Positions 17,677-26,009 of a DNA stretch of 64,000 nt are shown here, one piece after another (within the stretch, counting starts at the first letter, position 1; every line of letters starts with the position of its first letter). A program made the translations under genes and the position numbers. The notes beneath the pieces are model-generated. The model was not told the origin of the DNA. It was given only the letters and a program-made list of their open reading frames with translations, and searched no databases. Source of the DNA: Acinetobacter bereziniae LMG 1003 = CIP 70.12 (GTDB lineage: Bacteria > Pseudomonadota > Gammaproteobacteria > Pseudomonadales > Moraxellaceae); assembly GCF_000368925.1 (NCBI RefSeq), contig NZ_KB849755.1:1043675-1107674 (forward strand), read 5' to 3'.

Positions 17677-18555
17677 ATGTCAATACAAACTATAAGCAGT
17701 ACCATAACAAGGTTAAATAAGGAGTTAGCAGATATTACTCATCGAATGAGCTTAGAGCAGAAAAAGGGAGCTGATATAATTTCTAAAATTTTACAAATTC
17801 AAAATTCTATCGGGAAGACAACTAGCCCCTCTACATTAAAAACAAAGTTATCAGAAATTAGTAGGAAAGAACAAGAAAACGCTCGTATACAATCAAAACT
17901 TTCAGACTTACAAAAGAAAAAGATTGATATTGATAATAAGCTGCTGAAAGAAAAGCAGAACCTTATAAAAGAAGAAATACTGGAAAGAAAAAAATTAGAG
18001 GTCCTGACTAAAAAACAGCAGAAAGACGAAATTGAACATCAAAAGAAGCTGAAACGTGAAATTGATGCTATTAAAGCTTCTACCCAATATATTACTGATG
18101 TTTCAATATCATCTTACAACAATACAATACCTGAGACGGAACCAGAATATGATTTGTTTATTTCACACGCTTCAGAAGATAAAGAAGATTTTGTCAGACC
18201 GCTTGCAGAGACATTACAGCAACTTGGAGTAAACGTTTGGTACGATGAATTCACGTTAAAAGTTGGGGACAGTTTACGTCAAAAAATTGATAGTGGTCTC
18301 CGAAACTCTAAATACGGTACCGTTGTTCTTTCAACTGACTTTATTAAGAAAGACTGGACCAACTATGAACTTGATGGCTTAGTAGCTCGAGAAATGAATG
18401 GCCATAAAATGATTTTACCGATTTGGCACAAAATTACTAAAAATGACGTTTTAGATTATAGTCCGAATTTAGCCGATAAAGTCGCCTTAAATACTTCTGT
18501 AAATAGTATTGAGGAAATTGCCCATCAATTAGCTGATGTTATCTTAAATCGATAA
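17677..18555 (+). CDS. Coiled-coil protein with C-terminal TIR domain
   Basis: Protein of 292 aa. Residues about 5-135 are charged and helical, probably a coiled coil. Residues 157-292 form a TIR domain: YDLFISHASEDKEDFVRPLAETL, GVNVWYDEFTLKVGDSL, STDFIKKDWTNYELDGL. The glutamate at about residue 231 in W-x-x-x-E matches the catalytic position of NAD-cleaving bacterial TIRs. Established knowledge links such TIRs to anti-phage abortive defence or, more rarely, to host-directed effectors. There is no signal peptide and no obvious partner gene (no sensor or ThsA-like effector), so the function is inferred. It lies between the integrase stump and chrB. Confidence 0.85.
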   Translation: MSIQTISSTITRLNKELADITHRMSLEQKKGADIISKILQIQNSIGKTTSPSTLKTKLSEISRKEQENARIQSKLSDLQKKKIDIDNKLLKEKQNLIKEEILERKKLEVLTKKQQKDEIEHQKKLKREIDAIKASTQYITDVSISSYNNTIPETEPEYDLFISHASEDKEDFVRPLAETLQQLGVNVWYDEFTLKVGDSLRQKIDSGLRNSKYGTVVLSTDFIKKDWTNYELDGLVAREMNGHKMILPIWHKITKNDVLDYSPNLADKVALNTSVNSIEEIAHQLADVILNR

Positions 18556-18888
18556 GCGCCTTCTAAAAATTAAAATTTTGACTGAGATTTACAAATAACC
18601 TAATTCTCAGTCAACTTTTGAACACCCTACAATTTAGACACTTTACAATCAATAATTTAATTATAACTAAAACAATTTTTTTTGTGATGAGTAATACTGA
18701 ATTCACAAATATTGATGTATATTGAAACAATAAAACCAAATAATTTATATAAAATCAAAAACTTAAAAAATTCTTCTTTAGCCATTTCCGCCCTTTAATA
18801 TTTCTTTTGATATAAGAAATCGATTCTTCATATTTGTATCCAAGCCAAATTAATGTTATATATTTAACAAATAAGTTGAGTATACAAC
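18556..18888. other. AT-rich intergenic region before chrB
   Basis: About 330 bases. It should contain the chrBA promoter and the ChrB operator. No clear palindrome, ORF or terminator was recognised. Confidence 0.35.
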
Positions 18889-19827
18889 ATGAAAATATCT
18901 TTACTCATATCCTCTTTGCCTACACAGAACACATCTACACGTATGAGAGTATGGCGTTCTCTTAAAGCAAGTGGAGCCGCAATCCTTAGAGATGGTGTGT
19001 ATTTACTTCCCATTTCTCATAGCGAGAAATTTGATCCTATTGCAAGTGACGTTATTTCAGAGCAAGGCTCTGCGTATGTATTCCATGCGGAGCAGCCTTT
19101 AAACCTTGAATTAGCTCCTTTCTTCAGTCGAAAAGAAGAATACGATGTCCTCTATAAACAACTCTCTGAGTTAAGAGATCGTCAATCTAAAGATGAAAAG
19201 AAAGAGCTGCTCAAGCAAATCCGTAAATTAAGAAAAAGTATCGATGCACTCGTAGAAATTGACTATTACCCCGATGAGACTCAAGCACAGGTACTAAATG
19301 AACTTTCTGCTTTAGAGCTTTCAATAGCTCGACTTGGTGAAGTGAATGAGCCTCAAGCAATACAAGCACATATTCAACTTCTAGATAAAAATAGTTATCA
19401 AAACAAAATATGGGCAACTCGTAAGAGACCTTGGATTGATCGTCTAGCCTCTGCATGGCTAATCAAGACTTTTATTGATTCAACTCCTACATTTATTTGG
19501 TTAGAAACACCAAGTGAATGTCCAGAAGAAGCTTTAGGATTCGATTTTGATGGTGCAGCTTTCAGTCATATCAATCACTGGGTTACCTTCGAAGTTCTTT
19601 TACATAGTTTTAATTTAGAAACACCTGCTTTGAAAAAAATTGCAGAGATTGTCCACTATCTTGATATTGGCGGGATTGAGCCACCCGAAGCTTCAGGCAT
19701 AGAAACCGTCTTTGCAGGAATACATGAAAACATTACAGATGATGACCAATTATTAGTCGCATCAAATGCAATCTTTAATGGCCTATTGTCTAGCTTTAAT
19801 AAAAATAGCTCTGTACTGAATGATTAA
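18889..19827 (+). CDS. chrB: Chromate resistance regulator ChrB
   Basis: Chromate-sensing regulator/accessory protein of the chr operon. The N-terminal domain starts SLLISSLPTQNTSTRMRVWRSL (in pieces), typical of ChrB_N, and has a basic helical stretch near residues 100-120. The C-terminal ChrB domain has TRKRPWIDRLASAWLIKTFID and FDFDGAAFSHINHWVTFEVLL. It overlaps the longest possible chrA frame and is translated just ahead of it. Its role as repressor of chrA with possible chromate-linked activity is known for the family, not shown here. Confidence 0.9.
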   Translation: MKISLLISSLPTQNTSTRMRVWRSLKASGAAILRDGVYLLPISHSEKFDPIASDVISEQGSAYVFHAEQPLNLELAPFFSRKEEYDVLYKQLSELRDRQSKDEKKELLKQIRKLRKSIDALVEIDYYPDETQAQVLNELSALELSIARLGEVNEPQAIQAHIQLLDKNSYQNKIWATRKRPWIDRLASAWLIKTFIDSTPTFIWLETPSECPEEALGFDFDGAAFSHINHWVTFEVLLHSFNLETPALKKIAEIVHYLDIGGIEPPEASGIETVFAGIHENITDDDQLLVASNAIFNGLLSSFNKNSSVLND

Positions 19828-19873
19828 ACGCATCAAATACTTTTTAAATTTCAAAAATTTAGGTGAAATAGCA

Positions 19874-21295
19874 ATGAATACAAATGAAGATTCCACTGCT
19901 TTAGCTGAAAGCATTCCCCCACATGAACTTCATGGTGTTTCATTTCGTGAAGCTTTTTGGGTATGGCTTAAAGTAGCTGCGCTTAGCTTTGGTGGACCTG
20001 CGGGGCAAATCGCAGTAATGCATAAAATTTTAGTTGAAGAGAAACAATGGATTAGTGAAACGCGTTTTTTACATGCCTTAAATTACTGTACACTTGTTCC
20101 TGGTCCTGAAGCACATAAGTTGGCTGTATACATAGGTTGGTTATTACACCGAACACGTGGCGGACTCGTTGCGGGTACTCTCTTTATTTTACCGGGTCTA
20201 CTTGCATTAGGAATACTAAGCTGGATTTATGCAAGTTATGGTCAGATTAGTATTGTTCAAGCATTATTCTTTGGATTAAAAGCAGCCGTACTTGCAGTAG
20301 TTCTTGAAGCTGTCATGCGTGTAGGTCGTCGAGCCTTAAAAAACAAGGTGATGGTCATTGTCGCTATCTTGTCATTTATCGGCATCTTTATCTTTGCTTT
20401 GCCTTTTCCATTTATTATTTTAGTTGCTGCGCTTATCGGTTACATCGGAAATAAAAGTGGAAGTAAAGCATTTAACGCCTCCTCATCTCATTCTGACGCT
20501 AATAGCTCTAATGCTTCATTAGCAGCTATTGATGCTGCTTTTGCTAAGCAGATCCCAGAGCATGTACAACCTTCCCATACAAGAGCTCTAAAAATTACTC
20601 TCATTGGTTTGGTCTTATGGCTCGGCCCACTTATAGCTTTTATTACTTTAATGGGCAAAGATAATGTTTATACGCATATCGCTCTATTCTTCAGCAAAAT
20701 GTCCGTACTTACGTTTGGTGGTGCTTATGCAATTTTATCTTATGTTGCACAGCAAGCCGTCGAAAACTTCCATTGGCTTAAACCTAGTGAAATGCTGATC
20801 GGACTTGGTATGGCTGAAACCACCCCTGGCCCCCTGATTAGTGTAGTTCAGTTTGTAGGCTTTATGGCAGCGTATCGAGACCCAGGATCATTGAATCCTG
20901 CCTTGGCTGGTACTCTTGGAGGTATATTAGCGAAATGGGTAACATTTGTACCCTCTTTTCTATTCATTTTTATTGGTGCTCCATATATTGAAGCATTAAG
21001 AAATAATAAGGCTTTAAATGCCATACTTTCGACAATTACAGCAGCTGTTGTTGGAGTGATCCTTAATCTATCAGTGTGGTTTGCATTACATACATTATTT
21101 GCTGAAGTTAATGTAATTCATAAATATGGAATGGTTTTACAAGTTCCAGTTTTATCCAGCATTAACCCATGGTCACTAATGTTATCAATCATAGCTATGC
21201 TTGCTTTATTCCGTTTCAAACTTGGAATGATGACTACTTTAGCTGGTTGCTGCGCTATAGGAATTATTCTTCACTTTTTCGGGATAAGCGGCTAA
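19874..21295 (+). CDS. chrA: Chromate efflux transporter ChrA
   Basis: Inner-membrane CHR-family transporter that expels chromate. It is a long-chain two-domain member. The first half contains FREAFWVWLKVAALSFGGPAGQIAVMH and LVPGPEAHKLAVYIGWL; the second repeats the pattern as SKMSVLTFGGAYAILSYVAQQAV and GMAETTPGPLISVVQFVGF. There are about ten hydrophobic segments. The frame begins at 19820 within chrB. The ATG at 19874 has AGGTGA seven bases upstream and yields MNTNEDSTALAE (473 aa), so I prefer it. Confidence 0.93.
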   Translation: MNTNEDSTALAESIPPHELHGVSFREAFWVWLKVAALSFGGPAGQIAVMHKILVEEKQWISETRFLHALNYCTLVPGPEAHKLAVYIGWLLHRTRGGLVAGTLFILPGLLALGILSWIYASYGQISIVQALFFGLKAAVLAVVLEAVMRVGRRALKNKVMVIVAILSFIGIFIFALPFPFIILVAALIGYIGNKSGSKAFNASSSHSDANSSNASLAAIDAAFAKQIPEHVQPSHTRALKITLIGLVLWLGPLIAFITLMGKDNVYTHIALFFSKMSVLTFGGAYAILSYVAQQAVENFHWLKPSEMLIGLGMAETTPGPLISVVQFVGFMAAYRDPGSLNPALAGTLGGILAKWVTFVPSFLFIFIGAPYIEALRNNKALNAILSTITAAVVGVILNLSVWFALHTLFAEVNVIHKYGMVLQVPVLSSINPWSLMLSIIAMLALFRFKLGMMTTLAGCCAIGIILHFFGISG

Positions 21296-21360
21296 TCACT
21301 TATAACTATATAAAAATGTTTTAGTTGGACTTATTTGTCCAACTAAAACCATTCAATAAT

Positions 21361-22296
21361 TCAAATAAAATGTATTTCAACACTTGCATGCACAATTTCT
21401 TCATGGATAGAGAGTGCCTGTTTCACTACATCTGGTGTTAAATCTACACCTGTACTCTCTAAAGCCAAGATGCAAGAAAACTTGCCTCTACCAACTTTCC
21501 AAACATGTAAATCAGTAATATTAACTTGAGGAAATTCCTCTATAACCTCTTTGATTTCATCAACCACAGGGTGAGACATTTCTGCATCGAGTAGTGTCTT
21601 TCCTGTCTCATTTAATAATCCCCATGACCATTTAGCGACAAGAATAGCTCCAACTACACCTAATAGTGCATCTAAGAAACTCCAACCAAAATATTTCCCC
21701 GCAAACAATGCAACAATTGCCAATACAGAAGTAACCGCATCAGCTACTACATGCAGAAACGCCGCCTTTTGATTTAAGTCATGATGATCGTGGTGGTGGT
21801 CGTGTTCATGGTGATGATCATGCTCGTGGTGATGGTGGTGGCCTCCGTCATGTAATAACCATGCACAAACCAAGTTTACCAATAAACCAACAATTGCAAT
21901 TGGTATTGCCTCATTGTAATGAATATTCACGGGATTCATTAATCGATCGATAGATTGAATACCCATTAAAAGTGCTACAACCATAAGTAAAATAGCACTA
22001 CTGTACCCTGCTAGAATCTCAATTTTCCAAGTACCAAAACTAAATCGCTGATCATGAGCATAATGTCGGGCCATTCGATATGCGAAATAAGCTAAGCCGA
22101 GAGCAACCATATGTGAACTCATATGCCAGCCATCTGCGAGTAAGGCCATCGAATTAAAAATCCATCCCCCCAATATCTCTAGTACCATCATGATTGCTGT
22201 AAGAATTGTCGCAATCAGTATTTTCTTTTGTGCTAAAGGATTTCCTTCATCGAATTGATGAGAATGACGACGATCTAAGTTACTATGAAGTTGCAT
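21361..22296 (-). CDS. dmeF: CDF-family Ni/Co efflux pump (DmeF-like)
   Basis: Cation diffusion facilitator exporting divalent metal from cytoplasm to periplasm. Six membrane segments are visible, with metal-site motifs ALLADGWHMSSHM in TM2 and HVVADAVTSVLA in TM5. A very His-rich loop between TM4 and TM5, around residues 150-172 (HHHHHEHDHHHEHDHHHDHH), is followed by a cytoplasmic ferredoxin-like C-terminal domain. The frame continues to 22353 over the start of the neighbouring regulator and over the operator. The ATG at 22296 with GGAAAG upstream is the more likely start (311 aa). Ni/Co specificity is inferred from its RcnR-type partner. Confidence 0.9.
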   Translation of the reverse strand: MQLHSNLDRRHSHQFDEGNPLAQKKILIATILTAIMMVLEILGGWIFNSMALLADGWHMSSHMVALGLAYFAYRMARHYAHDQRFSFGTWKIEILAGYSSAILLMVVALLMGIQSIDRLMNPVNIHYNEAIPIAIVGLLVNLVCAWLLHDGGHHHHHEHDHHHEHDHHHDHHDLNQKAAFLHVVADAVTSVLAIVALFAGKYFGWSFLDALLGVVGAILVAKWSWGLLNETGKTLLDAEMSHPVVDEIKEVIEEFPQVNITDLHVWKVGRGKFSCILALESTGVDLTPDVVKQALSIHEEIVHASVEIHFI

Positions 22297-22315
22297 AAAT
22301 TTTATCTTTCCAAGA

Positions 22316-22329
22316 TACTCCCCCCAGTA
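22316..22329. promoter_or_regulatory. RcnR/DmeR-type operator between dmeF and dmeR
   Basis: TACTCCCCCCAGTA on the + strand reads TACTGGGGGGAGTA on the minus strand. This is the TACT-G-tract-AGTA operator of RcnR, without the single spacer base of the E. coli consensus. It is 20 bases from the dmeF start and 22 from the dmeR start, so one site can repress both. Confidence 0.85.
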
Positions 22330-22351
22330 TATATTTTTTTTAGGAAAAATC

Positions 22352-22621
22352 ATGTCTCATTTGCATCAAGATAAAAAAATACTTAATCGCATCAAGCGGA
22401 TTCAAGGACAGGTTACTTCTGTTGAAAAGTCATTATTAACACCTGAAAGCTCTTGTCTTGAAGTATTACAACAAGTTGCAGCAATTAAAGGTGCTGTTAA
22501 TGGGTTAATGCAGCAACTTCTTGAACAACATTTAAGAGAACATGTATTGAAAGGGGATCAAAATTTTGATGAAGAAGAAATGAAACAGTACTTATTATTA
22601 TTAGATCGTTATTCAAAATGA
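22352..22621 (+). CDS. dmeR: RcnR-family Ni/Co-responsive repressor (DmeR-like)
   Basis: Small all-helical DNA-binding repressor (89 aa) of the CsoR/RcnR family. It would release DNA when loaded with Ni(II) or Co(II), de-repressing dmeF. The sequence has His3, Cys35, His60 and His64, the exact ligand set that distinguishes RcnR-type Ni/Co sensors from copper sensors (CsoR) and formaldehyde sensors (FrmR). The family core RIKRIQGQV starts at residue 13. The AGGA site is six bases before the ATG. It is divergent from dmeF and ends in a terminator overlapping its stop codon. Confidence 0.93.
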   Translation: MSHLHQDKKILNRIKRIQGQVTSVEKSLLTPESSCLEVLQQVAAIKGAVNGLMQQLLEQHLREHVLKGDQNFDEEEMKQYLLLLDRYSK

Positions 22622-22648
22622 GTAGAACAAAATGTTCTACTCATTTTT
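22618..22648. terminator. Terminator of dmeR
   Basis: Perfect 12-bp stem ATGAGTAGAACA / TGTTCTACTCAT with an AAA loop, followed by TTTTTAT. It begins inside the last codon of dmeR and also serves the convergent small gene. Confidence 0.82.
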
Positions 22649-22652
22649 ATTA

Positions 22653-22778
22653 TTAATGGCAGTGACGATCCCCTGTCTTGCTATTCGTGTGGCAGCCTGA
22701 AGAATCAGTACCACCTGAATGAGCAAAAGCATTTGTTACCGCAAGCCCCATTAAACATACCAAGATTAGTTTTTTCAT
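22653..22778 (-). CDS. Small exported His/Cys protein (YHYH-like)
   Basis: A 41-aa protein too short for most gene callers. Signal peptide MKKLILVCLMGLAVTNAFA is followed by a mature part of about 22 residues, HSGGTDSSGCHTNSKTGDRHCH. This resembles the short YHYH-type repeats found in periplasmic proteins near metal operons. The two CH pairs could bind metal. GGGG lies a few bases before the ATG. It is downstream of the MFS gene on the same strand, inside the Ni/Co/Cd region. Confidence 0.75.
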   Translation of the reverse strand: MKKLILVCLMGLAVTNAFAHSGGTDSSGCHTNSKTGDRHCH

Positions 22779-22869
22779 GTTGTTCCCCTTTTTTTATTGA
22801 ACAATAAAATAAGCTTATAATTGTACAACAAACAAACGGAATCTTTCTAAGTCATTAGTCGAAAAAGAG

Positions 22870-24177
22870 TTATTTAGGCCACTTTTCATGATAGTCATCA
22901 ATAATATATTCATGGACGTGTACTCCATTGATTCGATGCTGCTGCAAATGCTCATGATCTGGAGGTAAATCATCATGACTGTGGGGTAAAAGAGCCTCAT
23001 CCTGTGATGGCCACAAACGCATTGCAAGTAATAAAGAAATCGTTGCAATCACTGCCATCGGTATAAAAGTTTGTAATGTTCCTATGTTAGTAGTGAGCCA
23101 TCCAACCAAGGGATAAGTCACTAACCAGCAAGCATGTGAAAACGCAAATTGCGCTGCGAATAGAGAGGTCCTACTCTCACTCGATGCAGATTTTCGAATC
23201 AAACGGCCTGTAGGTGTTTGTGAAACAGAATATCCAATACCAAGCACAAACCAAAGTACAAGCAAACCATTATAAGATGTAATGAAATAACCACTTAACA
23301 GCCCAATTACAAGAATTGTTGTTCCCGTCAACATCACTGATCGATCTGGGAACTTATCCAATATCTTAGGCAAAATGAAAGCCGAAAGCATTGAACCAAA
23401 TCCAAATAAACCAAAAGCCCAAGTAGTCGCATTTTCAGTTAGCTTAAATGTCGATTGAACCAATACCACGGTATTTACAATCACTACAGCGCTTGCTGAC
23501 GCAATTGCTAAATTGAGAGCAAGCAATGCTTTAAGTCTAGGCGTATTAAAATAAATTTTAGCTCCCTGCTTAATACGGCTATAAACACCTCTAAACGCAG
23601 GTACTTTGGCAACTGGTAATTTCGCACTTACCACAAACAAAGCAGAACCGATAAAACCTAATACCGTTCCCAAAAATAAGTTGTGATAACTCATCAAAGT
23701 TAATAAAAATGCCGCGAGCATCGGACTAATAATATTTTCTAAATCATAGGCCAATCGTGATAATGATAGCGCATTGGTATAGTCTTTTTCTTCAGGTAAA
23801 ACATCTGGAATCATTGCCTGAAATGTTGGTGTAAATGCAGCAGAAGCAGATTGCAAAATAAAAATGAGAATATAAATTTGCCAAATTTGTGTCACAAACG
23901 GTAGACACAATGCTGTTAATGCTCGAATAACATCTAGCCCAACCAATACTTTTTTTCTTGGTAATCGCTCAGCAAATGCAGATGCTATAGGCGCTACACC
24001 GATATAAGCAATCATCTTAATTGCCAATGCAATACCAAGAACTTGGGCTGCTTCCCCCTTTGCAATATCGTACGCCTGTAAAGCTAGGGCGATTGTGATT
24101 AACCCCGTTCCGATTAGCGCTATTACTTGGGCCAAAAACAAATGCCGATATGTTGTGTTTTTTAGTACTTCTAGCAT
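22870..24177 (-). CDS. MFS transporter with His-rich tail, putative metal exporter (NreB-like)
   Basis: Twelve-helix major facilitator protein (435 aa) of the MFS_3 type, with the loop-2/3 motif FAERLPRKKVLV near residue 66. The C-terminal tail is His/Asp-rich (PHSHDDLPPDHEHLQQH, VHVHEY), as in the nickel exporters NreB/NrsD. It is the last long gene of the czc-type operon, separated from the upstream anchor-protein gene by 80 bases containing a strong hairpin. Nickel or cobalt export is suggested by tail and context. Another substrate is possible. Confidence 0.78.
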   Translation of the reverse strand: MLEVLKNTTYRHLFLAQVIALIGTGLITIALALQAYDIAKGEAAQVLGIALAIKMIAYIGVAPIASAFAERLPRKKVLVGLDVIRALTALCLPFVTQIWQIYILIFILQSASAAFTPTFQAMIPDVLPEEKDYTNALSLSRLAYDLENIISPMLAAFLLTLMSYHNLFLGTVLGFIGSALFVVSAKLPVAKVPAFRGVYSRIKQGAKIYFNTPRLKALLALNLAIASASAVVIVNTVVLVQSTFKLTENATTWAFGLFGFGSMLSAFILPKILDKFPDRSVMLTGTTILVIGLLSGYFITSYNGLLVLWFVLGIGYSVSQTPTGRLIRKSASSESRTSLFAAQFAFSHACWLVTYPLVGWLTTNIGTLQTFIPMAVIATISLLLAMRLWPSQDEALLPHSHDDLPPDHEHLQQHRINGVHVHEYIIDDYHEKWPK

Positions 24178-24217
24178 CTTATGGATTCCTTTTAGAACCT
24201 GACTTCTTTAGCAATTG

Positions 24218-24248
24218 AATCTCCTTGGAATATTATTCCAAGGAGATT
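24218..24248 (-). promoter_or_regulatory. Intercistronic hairpin before the MFS gene
   Basis: Perfect 14-bp inverted repeat AATCTCCTTGGAAT / ATTCCAAGGAGATT with a 3-base loop and no T-run, between the anchor-protein and MFS genes. It is more like an RNA stability or processing element, or an operator, than an intrinsic terminator. Confidence 0.55.
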
Positions 24249-24257
24249 GATCAAAAC

Positions 24258-24896
24258 TTAAAAGACTTTCTTCATTTCACTAAACTGCCCTTCTACAAGT
24301 AGAGTTACAGTCACTGGATTTTCCGTACGGTTACGCCAGAACCAACCATGCTTGCCATCAAAAGCTGCCTTTAAGACACCCTGCTGAGTTGTTTCATTCT
24401 TTCCTTTTCCATAGCCATGATAGAACCCTTTAGGAGCGTTCACTGGATCACCATGGGTATCATAATTAAGACCACCTCCAACAGCTTTCCAGTCAAAGTT
24501 GACACTTGCACTTTGTGGCATCGTCAGTTTCACTTCGGTTGCTTGGCCCGGTTTAAGCTCAATACTAATGCTCTCTTTATTAATAGCAGGCATAATCATT
24601 TGAGCATTATCAGTTGCCGTTTGAGTCGAAGTTTCTACTGATATTTGTTCAACACTATTCACTGCCTGTGCAGCATTGATACCATTTTCTGACTCTTCAG
24701 TTAGTGATTGTTTGATTTCTCCCATTTTCGTTAAACCAAGCACTTTACCCATACCTGTCGGATCAATTGCATACTCCGCAGGCATGACACAGGTAACTAG
24801 CACAATAACGGCACTTACGGCAGCAATTGCTGTTGATTTAATTAACTTTTTTGATGAAGGTAATTCGATATCTTTTGGAATTTCAGCGTTATACAT
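24258..24896 (-). CDS. Membrane-anchored periplasmic protein of metal operon
   Basis: A 212-aa protein with one hydrophobic segment near residues 20-40 (STAIAAVSAVIVLVTCVMPA) and a soluble remainder that would lie in the periplasm. It resembles the group annotated as transmembrane anchor protein in heavy-metal clusters. The C-terminal beta-rich part includes VNFDWKAVGGGLNYDTHG, GYGKGKNETTQQG and HGWFWRNRTENPVTVTLLVEG, which looks like a carbohydrate- or ligand-binding beta sandwich. No enzymatic motif is visible. It is 11 bases downstream of the HupE-like gene and probably co-transcribed. Confidence 0.72.
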   Translation of the reverse strand: MYNAEIPKDIELPSSKKLIKSTAIAAVSAVIVLVTCVMPAEYAIDPTGMGKVLGLTKMGEIKQSLTEESENGINAAQAVNSVEQISVETSTQTATDNAQMIMPAINKESISIELKPGQATEVKLTMPQSASVNFDWKAVGGGLNYDTHGDPVNAPKGFYHGYGKGKNETTQQGVLKAAFDGKHGWFWRNRTENPVTVTLLVEGQFSEMKKVF

Positions 24897-24907
24897 AATT
24901 TAGATCC

Positions 24908-25621
24908 TTATTGAGTAATGAAGCCAGTAAGTTGATAGCCAACAAGTAAAAAACCGAGGAACATGAGGAAGACATTGCTTTGATAAGCTGTTTTAAAGAA
25001 ATAAGGTGTCTTTCTCCAAAACGTCATTAATAACAAGATGATGCACAGAGCCATAAACTGGCCTAATTCAACCCCAATATTGAATGAGATTAAATTTGCC
25101 AACAGTCCATCACTCGGAACTTCATATTCCTGAATTTTTACTGCGAGTCCAAAACCATGAATCAGACCAAAAATTAAAGTCGCGATTTTCGTGTTTGGTT
25201 GAAAACCAAACCAACGCTGATAAGCCCCCAAGTTATCTAGAGCCTTATAAACAATCGAAAAACCAATGATTGCATCAATGATGTAGGCGTTTATCGAGAT
25301 ATTGTAATAAACACCCACCAGCATCGTAATCGAATGCCCAAGTGCAAATAGGCTGACGTACAAGCCGATATCTTTCATTCGGTATAAGAAGAAGATAATG
25401 CCAACAAGAAATAGTAAATGGTCATATCCAGTGACCATATGCTTCGCACCCAAATAGATGAATGGAATCACATGAATGCCATAAATTTCTTGAATATAGC
25501 CCTTATCACCTTCCGCTACTCCATGAGCAAAAAGTGTAGGGCTTACCAATGTAATGAATAAAGCAAGTAATAGCTTTATGTAAGCACTTAATTTCACAAT
25601 GTGTGAAGCAATAATTTGCAT
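24908..25621 (-). CDS. HupE/UreJ-family membrane protein
   Basis: Integral membrane protein of the HupE/UreJ group, associated with nickel or cobalt movement. It has a signal-like N-terminus ending FAHG, then YLGAKHMVTGYDHLLFLVGIIFF, ALGHSITML and GLIHGFGLA, the His-containing signatures of the family, and about six further hydrophobic helices. A TTG at 25628-25630 opens the frame slightly earlier. The ATG at 25621 has GGAG ten bases upstream (237 aa) and is preferred. It sits within the czc-type operon. Confidence 0.83.
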   Translation of the reverse strand: MQIIASHIVKLSAYIKLLLALFITLVSPTLFAHGVAEGDKGYIQEIYGIHVIPFIYLGAKHMVTGYDHLLFLVGIIFFLYRMKDIGLYVSLFALGHSITMLVGVYYNISINAYIIDAIIGFSIVYKALDNLGAYQRWFGFQPNTKIATLIFGLIHGFGLAVKIQEYEVPSDGLLANLISFNIGVELGQFMALCIILLLMTFWRKTPYFFKTAYQSNVFLMFLGFLLVGYQLTGFITQ

Positions 25622-25626
25622 GTATA

Positions 25627-25998
25627 TCAAACTCCAAAATTTAAAATGAATTGAAAATCCATTAACTTTTTGGGCGGTTTAAAAATACGACTCACCATCA
25701 GATAAACATATTCTTTTGACCAATCTAAAATCGAAATCCCTTTTAAGAGATGAGCTAAAGCGGCCGATTTAAGTACGTCATAGCCAACAAAATGTTCATA
25801 GTAATTATCTTGGTGACTATGTGAATGTTGTTGGCTTATCTCATGATGGTGAGAGTTAATTGCATCAATTGAAACGTGTCTCTGAAATTCATTTTCAGTT
25901 ACATGCTCTTTAAAGTGCAAACATAAAGCGAGACTGATCATGCAGACTAGCAACATCATCACAAATTTGTTTTGTTTATCTCGCAATATATTTGTCAT
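25627..25998 (-). CDS. His-rich hypothetical protein of czc operon
   Basis: A 123-aa protein with an N-terminal hydrophobic stretch (VMMLLVCMISLALCL, residues 13-27), then a His cluster NSHHHEISQQHSHSHQ near residues 48-63 that could bind metal in the periplasm. Its C-terminus is aromatic and basic. No family was recognised. The gene lies 11 bases after czcA and 5 bases before the HupE-like gene, so an operon role in metal handling is inferred. Confidence 0.65.
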   Translation of the reverse strand: MTNILRDKQNKFVMMLLVCMISLALCLHFKEHVTENEFQRHVSIDAINSHHHEISQQHSHSHQDNYYEHFVGYDVLKSAALAHLLKGISILDWSKEYVYLMVSRIFKPPKKLMDFQFILNFGV

Positions 25999-26009
25999 TA
26001 AAGATGCCC

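Noticed and set aside
21781..21842. Dense CAT/GTG-like repeats that look like a microsatellite
   Set aside because: They encode the His-rich loop of the CDF pump and are coding, not a separate repeat array.
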